In this document: positions 1 through 9,547 of the stretch, one piece after another
Layout of the letters: the number at the start of each line of letters is the position of its first letter
Numbering within the stretch: position 1 is the stretch's first letter
DNA from: Cryobacterium sp. Y11
GTDB lineage: Bacteria; Actinomycetota; Actinomycetes; Actinomycetales; Microbacteriaceae
Direction: 5' to 3'
DNA: 64,000 bases
Assembly (NCBI RefSeq): GCF_002929535.1
Contig: NZ_PJJO01000061.1
Span: 1 to 64,000, forward strand
The notes under the pieces: generated by a model
Database searches by the model: none
What the model was told of the DNA's origin: nothing
Seen by the model: only the letters and a program-made list of their open reading frames with translations
Program-made: the position numbers and the translations under genes

Positions 1-2
1 AC

Positions 3-89
3 GACCAGACACCAAATCCGACCGCGCTAAAACCCATCGTCACCGGGGAAGACGCCCACATCGTCACCCCGCGAGACGTTCAACAGTAG
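3..89 (+). CDS. C-terminal tail of an unidentified ORF entering from the left edge
   Basis: An open frame runs from the window edge to a TAG at 87-89 and encodes 28 residues ending in TPRDVQQ. I do not recognise the family. It meets the truncated SNF2 helicase gene tail to tail, and the TAG itself lies in DNA that still matches the helicase. This may be the end of an inserted or rearranged gene that took its stop from the disrupted helicase, or a chance open frame. Too little is visible to assign a function. Confidence 0.22.
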   Translation, partial: DQTPNPTALKPIVTGEDAHIVTPRDVQQ

Positions 90-1423
90 GGGCGAAGCGT
101 CGCGTGCACACCTGCAGGCAGCGGGACCGCGTCGATTCCGGCGAGATCTTTCAGGCCAGCTGCGGCCGCTCGCCACGACACGGCCGGCACGGTCTCATCG
201 GCGAGATCTTCGAAATCGCTCCACAGGCTGGCCTGATAGCGGCTGATGCGCAGGCCCGTCTCCCATTCTTGCAGTGCACGGGCTTCATTGATGAGCTCGT
301 GGAGCTGCTCGAATTCGGGCTGTTGCAGCGAGAGATAACTGTTGTCGACCAGTTTCAGGCGGGTCTGGCCCGTCGCGAGGGCCTTGAACAGTGGGCCGAA
401 CGGCACCGTGATGGCGCCGACCGTGACGATGACGCCGAGGTCGAACCAGTCGCGCTGGTCGGTTTCCACGGTGGTGATGACGAGGTGGGGCACTTCGGTG
501 CGCTCAAAGTTGTCGGGCAGTACCTCGGGAAAGTGCACCGATAAATCTGTGCTGGTGACGGTGACCGTGCACTGCAGGGCCGGATAGACGGTGCCGAGAA
601 ACTCGGCCGTGTCGGCTGGGGGAACGGTTGCCGCATCGAGTTGCGTGATCAGGTGACGCTGCTCGTCGCTGACCGGTCCGGCCATTGGCGCGAGTGTGAA
701 CACGGTCGGACTGCCGAAGCGCACGCTGTAGATCCCGTGGCCGGAGATGACCCCGGCGGCCTCGAGCGGGTGGTTTAAGCCGTCAATGTGTAGCCGGGCC
801 TGCAGGATAAGCGGGCCGGCGGCATCCGTTTGGGAGGCGTCGAGACTGATGCCGGCGAGCGAAGCGACCCGCACGATCACGTCTTTTTTGCTGCCGACGA
901 GACCGATGCCCAGCTGCTCTGCCTCGGCCAGCAGCGGCCAGAGCAACGGGCTGGTGAAGTTGTCGAGGTAGATCCAGTCGGTTTCCTGGCTCGTGTAGAC
1001 CTCGCGCACGGCCCGGTAGAGGGCGGCGAACTGCGAGATCCAGCGGTGATGCTCTGGATCGAGGTTGAACCGGTTCAGCTGAAAGGTGAGGTGGCTCCAG
1101 GTGACGTTGCTGCGCACCCAGTTGCCCTGCGCATTGTGAATGACCGGCCGCACACCGAGCCGGTATTCGCCGTGCCCGGCCACGAGCGTCTTCACCGGTT
1201 TGGCGGTCGGCCCCCGCCAGCGGTCGTTCGTGCGCGGAGTCTGCTCCCGCAACTCAAACTGCAGTCCCATCGGCACTTTCGGGCCTGTCGGAATCGGTCG
1301 CGGTTGCCCAAAATTGCCCATCCGTGGCAGAACGGATGCCGGCTGCTTGGGCGGCAGCACCAGCCGCTTCCAGGCCGGGGTGCCCTCGAGCCCGTTGGTC
1401 GGGGCATCCTCAGAATGCGACAT
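80..1423 (-). CDS. SNF2-family helicase, N-terminal fragment only (truncated)
   Basis: This 447-residue ORF resembles the region preceding the ATPase core in actinobacterial SNF2 helicases. It has the stretch around residues 33-130 with many conserved Arg, Trp and His, the phrase RWISQFAALYR, and near the end HATLRPY. In intact homologues LRPY is followed by Gln and then the helicase Walker A region. Here LRPYC is followed at once by TGA, and none of the three minus frames beyond it resembles a helicase. The whole ATPase is therefore missing. It is probably a pseudogene left by an insertion, deletion or rearrangement near 83-89; an assembly join is the alternative. It starts downstream of the oligopeptidase terminator and would have its own promoter. 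Confidence 0.6.
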   Translation of the reverse strand: MSHSEDAPTNGLEGTPAWKRLVLPPKQPASVLPRMGNFGQPRPIPTGPKVPMGLQFELREQTPRTNDRWRGPTAKPVKTLVAGHGEYRLGVRPVIHNAQGNWVRSNVTWSHLTFQLNRFNLDPEHHRWISQFAALYRAVREVYTSQETDWIYLDNFTSPLLWPLLAEAEQLGIGLVGSKKDVIVRVASLAGISLDASQTDAAGPLILQARLHIDGLNHPLEAAGVISGHGIYSVRFGSPTVFTLAPMAGPVSDEQRHLITQLDAATVPPADTAEFLGTVYPALQCTVTVTSTDLSVHFPEVLPDNFERTEVPHLVITTVETDQRDWFDLGVIVTVGAITVPFGPLFKALATGQTRLKLVDNSYLSLQQPEFEQLHELINEARALQEWETGLRISRYQASLWSDFEDLADETVPAVSWRAAAAGLKDLAGIDAVPLPAGVHATLRPYC

Positions 1424-1468
1424 TCCCCTATTTTCTCACGGTGTTGCCTCCGGTCGGAGCGCGTGAGG

Positions 1469-1513
1469 GGCGCACATCGACCTACAACCGACCTCGGAAG
1501 GTCGATGTGCGCT
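1469..1513 (-). terminator. hairpin downstream of oligopeptidase B
   Basis: Perfect 14-bp arms at 1470-1483 and 1499-1512 surround a 15-nt loop, with an outer wobble pair. It lies 30 bases past the stop of the minus-strand oligopeptidase and before the helicase fragment start. No clear U-run follows, as is common in actinobacterial terminators. Confidence 0.7.
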
Positions 1514-1542
1514 CCTTCACCTTGAAATGCGCGCCGGTTCGC

Positions 1543-3750
1543 TCAATCGGCGGCGTTCAGGCCGGCGGCGCCCAGCACCCAGGCGTAGTTGAACGCGCGT
1601 TCATGCCAGGCGCTGTACCGACCGGACACCCCGCCGTGGCCAGCCGACATTTCGGTCTTGAGCAGGGCATCCGCTCCCACCTCGCGCAGCTTCGCCACCC
1701 ACTTAGCCGGCTCGACGTAGAGCACGCGAGTATCGTTCAGGCTGGTCACGGCCAGAATCGACGGGTAAGTGACGGCTCGCACGTTTTCGACGGGGGAGTA
1801 AGACTTCATGTAGGCGTAGACCTCGGCGTCGTGCAGGGGATCGCCCCATTCGTCCCATTCGATCACGGTCAACGGCAGTGACGGATCCAGAATCGAGGTG
1901 AGCGCGTCGACGAACGGAACCTCGGCGAGAATGCCGGAGAACAGCTCGGGGGCGAGGTTGGCGACGGCGCCCATCAGTAGTCCGCCGGCGCTGCCGCCCT
2001 CGGCGACCAGCTGGGGCGGGGTGGTCAAGCCCGCGTCGATCAGGTGCCGGGCGCAGCTGACGAAGTCGGTGAAGGTGTTGCGTTTGGTGGTGGTTTTGCC
2101 CATTGAGTACCAGGTGCGGCCGAGTTCGCCGCCGCCGCGCACGTGCGCGATGGCGAAGATCATGCCGCGATCGAGCAGGCTGAGGCGGGCGATTCCGAAT
2201 CCGGGGTCGATGCTGTGTTCGTAGGAGCCGTAGCCGTAGAGCAGGGTCGGCGCCGGGGTGCCGGGCGTGACGAGGTCGCGGCGGTAGACCAGCGAGATCG
2301 GCACCCGCGTGCCGTCGGCGGCGGTGGCCCACTCCCGGCGCTGTTCGTAGAGCGCCGGGTCGTAGCCGCCGAGTACCGGCTGCTGCTTGAGCAGGCGTCG
2401 CTCACCGGTCGCCACGACGAGGTCGTAGACCGTTGACGGAGTGATAAAGCTCGTAAAGCCGAACCGAATGGTCGGCTGGGTCCACTCGGGGTTTCCGGCC
2501 GAGCCGACGGCGAACAATGGCTCGTCGAAGTCCAGCTCGGTCAGTCCGCTGGCGTCGTGCCGGTCGATGGCGAGGCGGGTAAGTCCGTCGCGGCGGTACT
2601 CCACGACGAGAAAGTCGGAGAAGGCGTCGACGCTTTCGAGACGGATCTGCGGGTCGTGCGGCAGCAGCATCCGCTTGGCGCCCTGCGGGTCGTGGGCTGC
2701 GACGCTGACCAGCTCGAAATTGACGGCGTTTCCGCCGTTGTGCACGATTAGCAGGCGGTCGTCACCGTCGATGATGGCGTGTTCGACGTCGTATTCCGTG
2801 TTGTCTTGCCGGGGCCAGACTACGGTGAAGTCGCCGGTCGGGTCGCTCGCGTCGAGTAGCCAGGACTCGGTCGTGACGCTGGAGCCGGCCTCGATCATAA
2901 GAAATTTGCGGCTGCGGGTAATGCCGACGCCCACCCAGAACCGTTCGTCGGGTTCGTGAAAGATGCTGGTATCAGCGTCTGGCGTGGTGCCGATTTCATG
3001 CCGCCACACGGTGTCCGGGCGCCAGGCGTCGTCGACGGTTGTGTAAAAAAGATAGCGTCCGCTCGGGTCGAACAGGGCGCCGGCGCTCGTGTTCTTGATG
3101 GTGTCTGGCAGATTTTCGCCGGTAGCAATGGTGCGCACACGAATCGTGTAGCGCTCATCGCCTTCGACGTCGACGGCGTAGAGCAGCTGGGTGCCGTCGT
3201 CGCTGAGGTCGAAGCTGCCGAGCGAGAAGAACTCGTGACCGGCCGCTTCGACGTTGTCGTCGAGCAGGATCTGCTCGCCGGGGAGGCCGGGCGCCGTGGC
3301 CGGGTTCGCGGAGGCAGACTGGTCGGCGCTTTCGAGGGGCGGTGCGGTCCCATCGTCGGCGGGCTTGATCAGCGGCGGGGTGGCGAGCACGGGCGCAGCC
3401 CAGTCGTCGGGGCCGCTGATCGGCGCGCGGCAGTGGATGCCATATTCCTGACCCTCGACGGTGCGGGTGTAGTACCAGTAGCTGCCGCGACGCACCGGAA
3501 CGCTGAGGTCGGTCTCCTGGGTACGGTTCTTGATCTCGTTGAAGATCTGCTGCCGGAGCGTTTCCTGATCGGCGGTGCGGGCATCCGTGTAGCTGTTTTC
3601 CGCCTCGAGGTGGGCGATGACCTCTGGACTGTCCTTGTCGCGGAGCCACTCATAATCGTCGATATAGACGTCGCCGTGGTGTTCGCGACGTTGCGGCTTC
3701 TTGGCGGCGGTGGGGGCGGTCAGGGGAGGTGTGATCGGGCCAGAGGTCAT
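1543..3750 (-). CDS. ptrB: oligopeptidase B, S9 prolyl oligopeptidase family
   Basis: The protein has 735 residues, the usual length for the S9A family. An N-terminal beta-propeller (about residues 60-440) is followed by an alpha/beta hydrolase domain. The catalytic triad is visible: Ser587 in GGSAGG, Asp673 in LNDTRV and His705 in SAGHGG. Family members cleave short peptides, usually after basic residues, in the cytosol. I chose the ATG at 3750 because the S9-type sequence (KKPQRREHHG, then DDYEWLRD) begins just after it; an open frame continues upstream to 3846 but does not look coding. A G-rich run directly abuts the ATG, too close for a normal ribosome site. It lies downstream of the hut operon in the same direction but is separated by a hairpin. 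Confidence 0.9.
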   Translation of the reverse strand: MTSGPITPPLTAPTAAKKPQRREHHGDVYIDDYEWLRDKDSPEVIAHLEAENSYTDARTADQETLRQQIFNEIKNRTQETDLSVPVRRGSYWYYTRTVEGQEYGIHCRAPISGPDDWAAPVLATPPLIKPADDGTAPPLESADQSASANPATAPGLPGEQILLDDNVEAAGHEFFSLGSFDLSDDGTQLLYAVDVEGDERYTIRVRTIATGENLPDTIKNTSAGALFDPSGRYLFYTTVDDAWRPDTVWRHEIGTTPDADTSIFHEPDERFWVGVGITRSRKFLMIEAGSSVTTESWLLDASDPTGDFTVVWPRQDNTEYDVEHAIIDGDDRLLIVHNGGNAVNFELVSVAAHDPQGAKRMLLPHDPQIRLESVDAFSDFLVVEYRRDGLTRLAIDRHDASGLTELDFDEPLFAVGSAGNPEWTQPTIRFGFTSFITPSTVYDLVVATGERRLLKQQPVLGGYDPALYEQRREWATAADGTRVPISLVYRRDLVTPGTPAPTLLYGYGSYEHSIDPGFGIARLSLLDRGMIFAIAHVRGGGELGRTWYSMGKTTTKRNTFTDFVSCARHLIDAGLTTPPQLVAEGGSAGGLLMGAVANLAPELFSGILAEVPFVDALTSILDPSLPLTVIEWDEWGDPLHDAEVYAYMKSYSPVENVRAVTYPSILAVTSLNDTRVLYVEPAKWVAKLREVGADALLKTEMSAGHGGVSGRYSAWHERAFNYAWVLGAAGLNAAD

Positions 3751-3791
3751 TCCCCCAGCGTAGTTCCCACGTCTGCCTGCCTCGCGAGAGC

Positions 3792-3832
3792 GGAAAATGG
3801 TTGCTTCGGGCCTGCTGAAGCAGCTATTTTCC
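3792..3832 (-). terminator. hairpin overlapping the end of hutI
   Basis: Arms of 16 bp with two wobble pairs (3792-3807 with 3817-3832) and a 9-nt loop form a stem on the minus strand. The outer part is AAAAT/ATTTT, so a short U-rich tail lies in the stem. The hutI stop codon (3824-3826) sits inside it. It probably ends hut operon transcription before ptrB. Confidence 0.5.
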
Positions 3833-5014
3833 CGCACTCGCGGCACGGAATGGAACAGCGCGTGCCCCGTGGCGATAGACGGCGGCGGTGAGGGGGACTC
3901 CGGGGCGGTAGGCCAGGTGCGAGATCGATGGGGCGTTCAGTACCTGCAGGTCGGCCCGGCCGCCGACAACGAGACGCCCCAAGGCATCCGCTCCCTGATC
4001 GCGGTCGAGCGACATCGCCGCACCGCGGGTCGCGGCCCAGACGGCCTCGCCCACGGTCAGGCCCATTTGCAGCACGGCGGTCGCCACGCAGAACGGCATT
4101 GAGGTCGTGTAGGAGGTGCCCGGATTGCAGTTGGTGGCCAGGGCAATGGTCACGCCGGCGTCGAGCAGCTGCCGGGCCGGCGGAAAAGGCTGTCGGGTCG
4201 ACAGATCGCAGGCCGGCAGCAGGGTAGCGACCGTGGTCGATGCGGCCAGGGCGTCGATGTCGGTCGGCTTCAGATAGTTGCAGTGATCAACGCTGTGAGC
4301 GCCGAGTTCGGCGGCGAGCCGCACGCCACCGCTGAAGCCGAGCTGATTTCCGTGCAGGCGCAGCCCCAGGCCGGCGGCACGACCGGCGAGCAGTACCTCG
4401 CGGCATTCCTCCACGTCGAACGCGCCCTTCTCACAGAACGCATCGATGAACTGCACATACGGAAGCACCGCCGTGAGCATCGGCCCGGTCACCAAGTCGA
4501 GATAGTCGCGACGATCCAGCTCGGTAGGCACGATGTGGGCGCCCAGAAAGGTGACGACGTCGGCGACTTGTGCTGCTGCCCGAGCCGAACGAGCTTCGCT
4601 CTCGATGTCGAGCCCGTAACCGGTTTTGGTCTCGAGAAAGGTGGTGCCCTGGGTTTCAGCTTCGTGGCGGAGGTTCAGAGCCGTGGCCACGAGCTGCTTC
4701 TCGGTTGCGGCGCGAGTGGCGGCGACGGTCGTATTGATGCCGCCGGCGGCGTAGGCCTGCCCGGCCATGCGGGCTTCAAACTCCGCCGAGCGGTCGCCGC
4801 CAAAGACGAGGTGGGTGTGCGTGTCGACCCAGCCGGGCAGAACGGCGCGGCCGCCGACATCCGTTTGCCGATCAGCAGCGGGAGCCTGGTCGGCTGGGCC
4901 GATCCAGAGGATGCGGCCATCGCCGATCACGAGGGCCGCGTCGTGCCGGCGCTCGCCGGAATCATCGTGCGTCGTCAGCTCGCCAATGCCCGTCACCAGT
5001 TCAGTCGCAGTCAT
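3824..5014 (-). CDS. hutI: imidazolonepropionase
   Basis: This cytosolic enzyme of histidine degradation hydrolyses 4-imidazolone-5-propanoate to N-formimidoyl-L-glutamate. The 396-residue protein has the amidohydrolase-superfamily metal motif DTHTHLVFGG (His66 and His68), the substrate stretch ETKTGYGLD, and later LHGNQ and ATNCNPGTSYT, all typical of HutI. The start is the ATG at 5014, which overlaps the hutF stop as ATGA, indicating translational coupling. It is the last gene of the hutU-M20-hutF-hutI operon. Confidence 0.95.
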   Translation of the reverse strand: MTATELVTGIGELTTHDDSGERRHDAALVIGDGRILWIGPADQAPAADRQTDVGGRAVLPGWVDTHTHLVFGGDRSAEFEARMAGQAYAAGGINTTVAATRAATEKQLVATALNLRHEAETQGTTFLETKTGYGLDIESEARSARAAAQVADVVTFLGAHIVPTELDRRDYLDLVTGPMLTAVLPYVQFIDAFCEKGAFDVEECREVLLAGRAAGLGLRLHGNQLGFSGGVRLAAELGAHSVDHCNYLKPTDIDALAASTTVATLLPACDLSTRQPFPPARQLLDAGVTIALATNCNPGTSYTTSMPFCVATAVLQMGLTVGEAVWAATRGAAMSLDRDQGADALGRLVVGGRADLQVLNAPSISHLAYRPGVPLTAAVYRHGARAVPFRAASAGK

Positions 5015-6330
5015 TCGCCGAGCCTGCCGAGCGCCTCGGCCATCAGCGCCGCCGGTCGCGCGCCGCCCACCAGTTGACCGCACTCGGCCACGAGACGCCC
5101 GCCGACGATAACCCGCAGCACATCGGAGGCCGTCGCCGTCAGCGGCAGCTGCTCCGGATGAGACCCCGCCGTGCGCACGCTGGCCGCGTTGATCTCGACC
5201 AGATCGCACGGGTCGCCCGGCTGGAGCGAGTGCCGGCCCAGCCCGAGCGCGGCATAGCCGGCGGCCCCGGCTGCGGCCAGCAGGGCGGCCGGGGTGAATC
5301 GTCCGCGCTGCCGCGAGGCCAGCCGCTCACCCATTTCCAGGCCGCGCATCTCGAGGAACGGGTCGATCACGGCGTTCTGATCGGAGCCAAGAGCAATCGG
5401 GCAGCCCGACGAGGTCAACGCGAGCGCCGGACCGATGCCGTCGCCGAGGTCAGCCTCGGTGGTCGGGCACATCACGACGGTCACCCCGGCGTCGCCGAGC
5501 AGCGCCCGGTCGTTATCGCTCAGGTGTGTCGCGTGCACCACGCTTAGTCGCGGTGCGAGAGCGCCCAGCGAATCGAGCAGACCAGAGGGGGTCAGGCCAT
5601 ACGCGGCCAGGCATTCGACGTTCTCCTGCGGCTGCTCCGACAGGTGAATGTGCAGCGGAACCTCCGGCGGCAACCCGGCGAGAACGTCGCGCATCGCGTC
5701 GGGCGTGACGGCGCGCACCGAGTGCAGGGCCGCGCCGAGTGTCAACAAATCATCGCCGGCAAGCGCCGCACGCAGCGAGTGCCACCGAGCCAGCCAACCG
5801 GCGGCACTGCCATCGCTGAACGCTAGTTGCTGTGGCGCAAGCTCCCGCCCGATTCCGCCCTGCAGATACACCGTGTCGAGCAGCACTAAACGGATGCCGA
5901 CGGCCCGCGCCGCCGCCGCAAGCGCCAGTTCCATGGCGTGCGCGCTCTCATACGGCTCACCATTCTCGCGGTGATGCACGTAGTGAAACTCACCGACCGC
6001 CGTGTAACCGCTCACGAGCATCTCGGCAAACACCGCCGTCGCCAGTTCCTGATATTTCGCGGGATCGAGCTGCGCGGCCACCCGGTACATCCGCTCACGC
6101 CAGAGCCAAAAATCGCCGCCCTCCGCGTGGGTGTGACCGCGCAGGGCCCGGTGAAAGGCGTGCGAGTGGGCATTGCCGAAACCCGGCAGCACCGTTCCCA
6201 AACGGATGTCCGCAGCCTCGGCCGCGTGAACCTGAACCCGCGAGATGTCCCCCGCCACGTCAGCCTCCAGCCGCACCCCGGCAACGGTGACCCCGTCGAC
6301 CAGCAGGGTTTCGCACCAGAACGCCGTCAC
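5011..6330 (-). CDS. hutF: formimidoylglutamate deiminase
   Basis: It converts N-formimidoyl-L-glutamate to N-formyl-L-glutamate and ammonia, the step that sets the five-enzyme Hut route apart from the HutG-only route. The 439-residue amidohydrolase shows GNAHSHAFHRALRG (His55 and His57 as metal ligands), FHYVHH, IHLSEQ, VHATHLS and GSDQNAVID in the expected order. The GTG at 6330 overlaps the upstream M20 gene stop as GTGA, with a GAGGGA ribosome site 8-13 bases upstream. A longer open frame upstream is arginine-rich and antisense-like, so it was rejected. Confidence 0.94.
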   Translation of the reverse strand: MTAFWCETLLVDGVTVAGVRLEADVAGDISRVQVHAAEAADIRLGTVLPGFGNAHSHAFHRALRGHTHAEGGDFWLWRERMYRVAAQLDPAKYQELATAVFAEMLVSGYTAVGEFHYVHHRENGEPYESAHAMELALAAAARAVGIRLVLLDTVYLQGGIGRELAPQQLAFSDGSAAGWLARWHSLRAALAGDDLLTLGAALHSVRAVTPDAMRDVLAGLPPEVPLHIHLSEQPQENVECLAAYGLTPSGLLDSLGALAPRLSVVHATHLSDNDRALLGDAGVTVVMCPTTEADLGDGIGPALALTSSGCPIALGSDQNAVIDPFLEMRGLEMGERLASRQRGRFTPAALLAAAGAAGYAALGLGRHSLQPGDPCDLVEINAASVRTAGSHPEQLPLTATASDVLRVIVGGRLVAECGQLVGGARPAALMAEALGRLGE

Positions 6331-7514
6331 AGGAGGTCCCTCAGTAGTAGTACCAGTGCGTCGATGCCGGCCACGCAGTCTGCGGCCTCGGCGAATTCCT
6401 CCGGCGCGTGCGAGATTCCGGTGGGGTTGCGCACGAACAGCATCGCGCTCGGTACGTGGGCGGCGAGCACGCCGGCGTCGTGGCCGGCCCCGGTCGATAG
6501 CTGCGGCACCTGGCCGAGGGCCTGCGCACAACGTTCGCGCAGGCCGGGGTGAAAGTGCACGGCGCCGGCCCAGGATTCCTCGGTGAGGGTGGCGAAGCAT
6601 CCGTTCTGCTCGGCAGCCTGCTGGGTGCTGGCCGCAATGGACGCCACGAGCAGGCGAGTTTCTTCGTTGGTCTCGGCGCGGGCGTCGAGCCACGCAGCCA
6701 CCGAACTGGCAATAACGTTGGTGCCACCGGGGATGGCTTCGATGCGACCGATGGTTGCCCGGGATCCCGGGAGTAGGCGGGCGGCGGTCTGCACACCGAC
6801 GATCGCCTGGGCGGTGGCGACCATCGGGTCGCGGCGCCCGGTCATGGTGGTCGTGCCGGCATGATTGCCCTGGCCGGTGACCGTAAGGCGCCAGCGGCCG
6901 TGCGCGAGAATCGACGATGCCACGGCCACCGGCTGGTCGAGGTCGATGAGGCCACGGCCCTGTTCAACGTGCAGCTCGATGAACAGGCCGACGCGGGCGA
7001 GAGCGTCGGGGTCGGCGCCGAGGTGGGCCGGGTTCAGGCCTACTTTTCGGGCGGCCTCGGCCAGAGTCACGCCATCGCGGTCTTGGAGCGCGCGGGACTT
7101 ATCGGCGTCGATCGCGCCGGTGAGCAGCCGCGAGCCGAGGCAGGCGACGCCGAAGCGGGAGCCCTCTTCTTCGGCGCACATCAGCACCGCGCACGGCCGG
7201 GTCGGAACGAACCCGCTCGCCTGCAGCCGCGCGATCGCGTCGAGCGAGGAGACCACGCCGAGCGGCCCGTCGTAGGCGCCGCCGCCGGGAACGGAGTCGA
7301 GATGGCTGCCGGTGACGACGGCGTCCATTCCCGGCTGGCCCCACCAAGCCCAGAGGTTGCCGTTCCGGTCGGTTTCGACCTGCAGATCCAGGCGTTCCGC
7401 GCGCTCGATAAACCAGGAGCGCAGCTCGAGGTCGGCCGACTGCCAGAGGTGGCGCGAATAGCCGCCACGGCGGTCGCGGCCGACATCGGCGATCTCGGAA
7501 AGGCCGGCGAGCAT
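6327..7514 (-). CDS. M20 amidohydrolase (allantoate/N-carbamoyl amino acid amidohydrolase type) inside the hut operon
   Basis: The protein has 395 residues of the M20/M28 di-metal amidohydrolase family. Metal-site motifs are GSHLDSVPGGGAYDGPLG (His71 and Asp82), CAEEEGSRFG (Glu115-117) and ELHVEQG; a dimerisation domain and a C-terminal GAGHDAG metal site follow. Family members hydrolyse allantoate or N-carbamoyl amino acids. The gene lies between hutU and hutF with 2-nt and overlapping junctions, while hutG is absent. I infer it may deformylate N-formylglutamate to glutamate, but substrate cannot be read from sequence. The start at 7514 is preceded by GGAGG, which lies within the last codons of hutU. 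Confidence 0.85.
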   Translation of the reverse strand: MLAGLSEIADVGRDRRGGYSRHLWQSADLELRSWFIERAERLDLQVETDRNGNLWAWWGQPGMDAVVTGSHLDSVPGGGAYDGPLGVVSSLDAIARLQASGFVPTRPCAVLMCAEEEGSRFGVACLGSRLLTGAIDADKSRALQDRDGVTLAEAARKVGLNPAHLGADPDALARVGLFIELHVEQGRGLIDLDQPVAVASSILAHGRWRLTVTGQGNHAGTTTMTGRRDPMVATAQAIVGVQTAARLLPGSRATIGRIEAIPGGTNVIASSVAAWLDARAETNEETRLLVASIAASTQQAAEQNGCFATLTEESWAGAVHFHPGLRERCAQALGQVPQLSTGAGHDAGVLAAHVPSAMLFVRNPTGISHAPEEFAEAADCVAGIDALVLLLRDLL

Positions 7515-7516
7515 TC

Positions 7517-9184
7517 TTATTCCTCCCACATGGGCACGCGCAGGCCGCGGTCGCGGGCCACTTCTTCGGCCCGTTCGTAGCCGGCATCGACGTGACGCAT
7601 GACGCCGGTGCCGGGATCGTTGATCAATACGCGCTCGATCTTCTCGGCGGCCAGGGCGGTGCCGTCGGCGACGATGACCTGCCCGGCGTGGATGCTGCGG
7701 CCAATTCCCACGCCGCCGCCGTGGTGAATCGATACCCAAGTCGCGCCGGAGGCCGTATTCAGCAGCGCATTCAGCAGCGGCCAGTCGGCGATCGCGTCGG
7801 AGCCGTCTTTCATATCTTCGGTCTCGCGGTACGGCGAGGCGACCGAACCGGAATCGAGGTGGTCGCGGCCGATCACGATCGGTGCGCGCAGTTCACCCGA
7901 GGCGACCATGTCGTTGAACTTGAGTCCGGCCAGGTGGCGTTCCTTATAGCCGAGCCAGCAGATGCGGGCCGGCAGGCCTTCAAACTGCACCTTTTCTTCG
8001 GCCTTAGTGATCCAGCGATGCAGCCCGGCGTCGTTGGGAAACAGCTCGAGAATGGCCTGGTCGGTGGCTGCTATATCGGCCGGGTCGCCGGAAAGCGCCA
8101 CCCAACGAAACGGCCCCTTGCCCTCGGCGAACAGCGGGCGAATGTAGGCCGGCACGAATCCGGGAAAGTCGAAGGCCCGCTCGTAGCCGCCGAGCTTCGC
8201 CTCGGCGCGAATGGAGTTGCCATAGTCGAAGACCTCGGCACCGGCATCCTGAAATTCGACCATCGCCTTGACCTGCTTGGCCATCGCGGCGCGGGCACGC
8301 ACGGTGAACTCTTCCGGGTTCTCGGCCGCGTAGCTGTGCCATTTCTCAACGGAGACGCCTTCGGGCAGGTAGGAGAGCGGATCGTGCGCGCTGGTCTGGT
8401 CGGTGACGATGTCAATCGGCACCTTGCGGGAGCGCAACTCGGCGAACACAGTCGCGGCATTGCCGACCAGGCCGACCGACAGTGCCCGGCGTTCGGCCTT
8501 GGCCGCGAGCACCCGAGCAATGGCGTCGTCGATGTCGTCGGTCATCTCGTCGAGATAGCCGTGGTCGACGCGGCGCTGCAGCCGCGCTGGGTCGACGTCG
8601 ACGATGAGCACGACGCCGTCATTCATGGTGACGGCCAGTGGCTGCGCGCCGCCCATGCCGCCAGCTCCGCCAGTCAGGGTCAGCGTGCCGGCCAGGGTTC
8701 CGCCAAACGTCTTAGTCGCGACGGCACCGAAGGTCTCATAGGTGCCCTGCAGAATGCCCTGGGTGCCGATATAGATCCACGATCCGGCGGTCATCTGCCC
8801 GTACATGGTCAGTCCCAGGTGCTCGAGGCGGCGAAATTCGGGCCAGGTAGCCCAGTCGCCGACCAGGTTGGAATTGGCGATGAGTACCCGCGGCGCCCAC
8901 TCGTGGGTGCGAAACACACCGACCGGTTTGCCCGACTGCACGAGCAGGGTTTCGTCCTTCTCCAGCGTCTCGAGCGTACGTATAATCGCGTCGAAGCACT
9001 CCCAGTTGCGGGCAGCCTTGCCGGTGCCGCCGTAGACGACGAGGTCGTCGGGGCGCTCGGCGACCTCGGGGTCGAGGTTGTTCATCAGCATGCGCAGCGC
9101 ACCCTCGGTCTGCCAACTCTTCGCGGTCAGTTCGGTGCCGCGGGCGGCGCGAACGGGGCGTGCCGTGTGGGGTGCAGTCGTCAT
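7517..9184 (-). CDS. hutU: urocanate hydratase
   Basis: It converts urocanate to imidazolonepropionate using tightly bound NAD as an electrophile. The 555-residue length matches the family. Characteristic segments are [12 protein letters not shown] near the N-terminus, [20 protein letters not shown] in the NAD-binding region, [12 protein letters not shown], and [11 protein letters not shown] near the C-terminus. The ATG at 9184 has GGGAGA 6 bases upstream. It is first in the hut operon; histidine ammonia-lyase (hutH) is not within this window. Confidence 0.96.
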   Translation of the reverse strand: MTTAPHTARPVRAARGTELTAKSWQTEGALRMLMNNLDPEVAERPDDLVVYGGTGKAARNWECFDAIIRTLETLEKDETLLVQSGKPVGVFRTHEWAPRVLIANSNLVGDWATWPEFRRLEHLGLTMYGQMTAGSWIYIGTQGILQGTYETFGAVATKTFGGTLAGTLTLTGGAGGMGGAQPLAVTMNDGVVLIVDVDPARLQRRVDHGYLDEMTDDIDDAIARVLAAKAERRALSVGLVGNAATVFAELRSRKVPIDIVTDQTSAHDPLSYLPEGVSVEKWHSYAAENPEEFTVRARAAMAKQVKAMVEFQDAGAEVFDYGNSIRAEAKLGGYERAFDFPGFVPAYIRPLFAEGKGPFRWVALSGDPADIAATDQAILELFPNDAGLHRWITKAEEKVQFEGLPARICWLGYKERHLAGLKFNDMVASGELRAPIVIGRDHLDSGSVASPYRETEDMKDGSDAIADWPLLNALLNTASGATWVSIHHGGGVGIGRSIHAGQVIVADGTALAAEKIERVLINDPGTGVMRHVDAGYERAEEVARDRGLRVPMWEE

Positions 9185-9547
9185 TGTGATCTCCCTCGAT
9201 TACAGACTTAAGCGGATGCTGCGGCGCGATCCAGCGCGCGGCTTTCGGCGAGCAAAACCGTCACCAGGTGGCACTGCCATTATCGCGTCCGTGGGGTTGA
9301 ACGGTGAGCGGGCCGTGATTACCCTCAGTGCATGTGCCGAAACATTCACACCCTGAGCAACTTTGAGCCAGCACGCGCCCAAGAACCGCGAAATTGAGGC
9401 CGACAAGGCGAAGGCACGCTCCGCGAAACGCTTCGTCGCAGCCTGATTCGACCGGCCGTTCAAAACTTCGGAGATTGGCGAGTGATAGCCGATTGTGGGT
9501 GCGGTGAGCTGAAATCTTCGCAGTTTCGTACCGGGCCTGGATTCCTT
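9185..9547. other. intergenic region upstream of hutU; no gene recognised
   Basis: About 360 bases lie between the hutU start and the end of the next minus-strand gene. Open frames here are short and lack family resemblance. The part next to hutU must hold the hut operon promoter but no clear -35/-10 pair stands out. One copy of the iterated word discussed in the findings lies at 9211-9219. Confidence 0.4.

Noticed and set aside
9185-9547. Transposase-like remnant in the hutU upstream region
   Set aside because: A short frame starting near 9330 looks faintly like an IS3 OrfA opening, but only ten codons match before a stop, too little to support.
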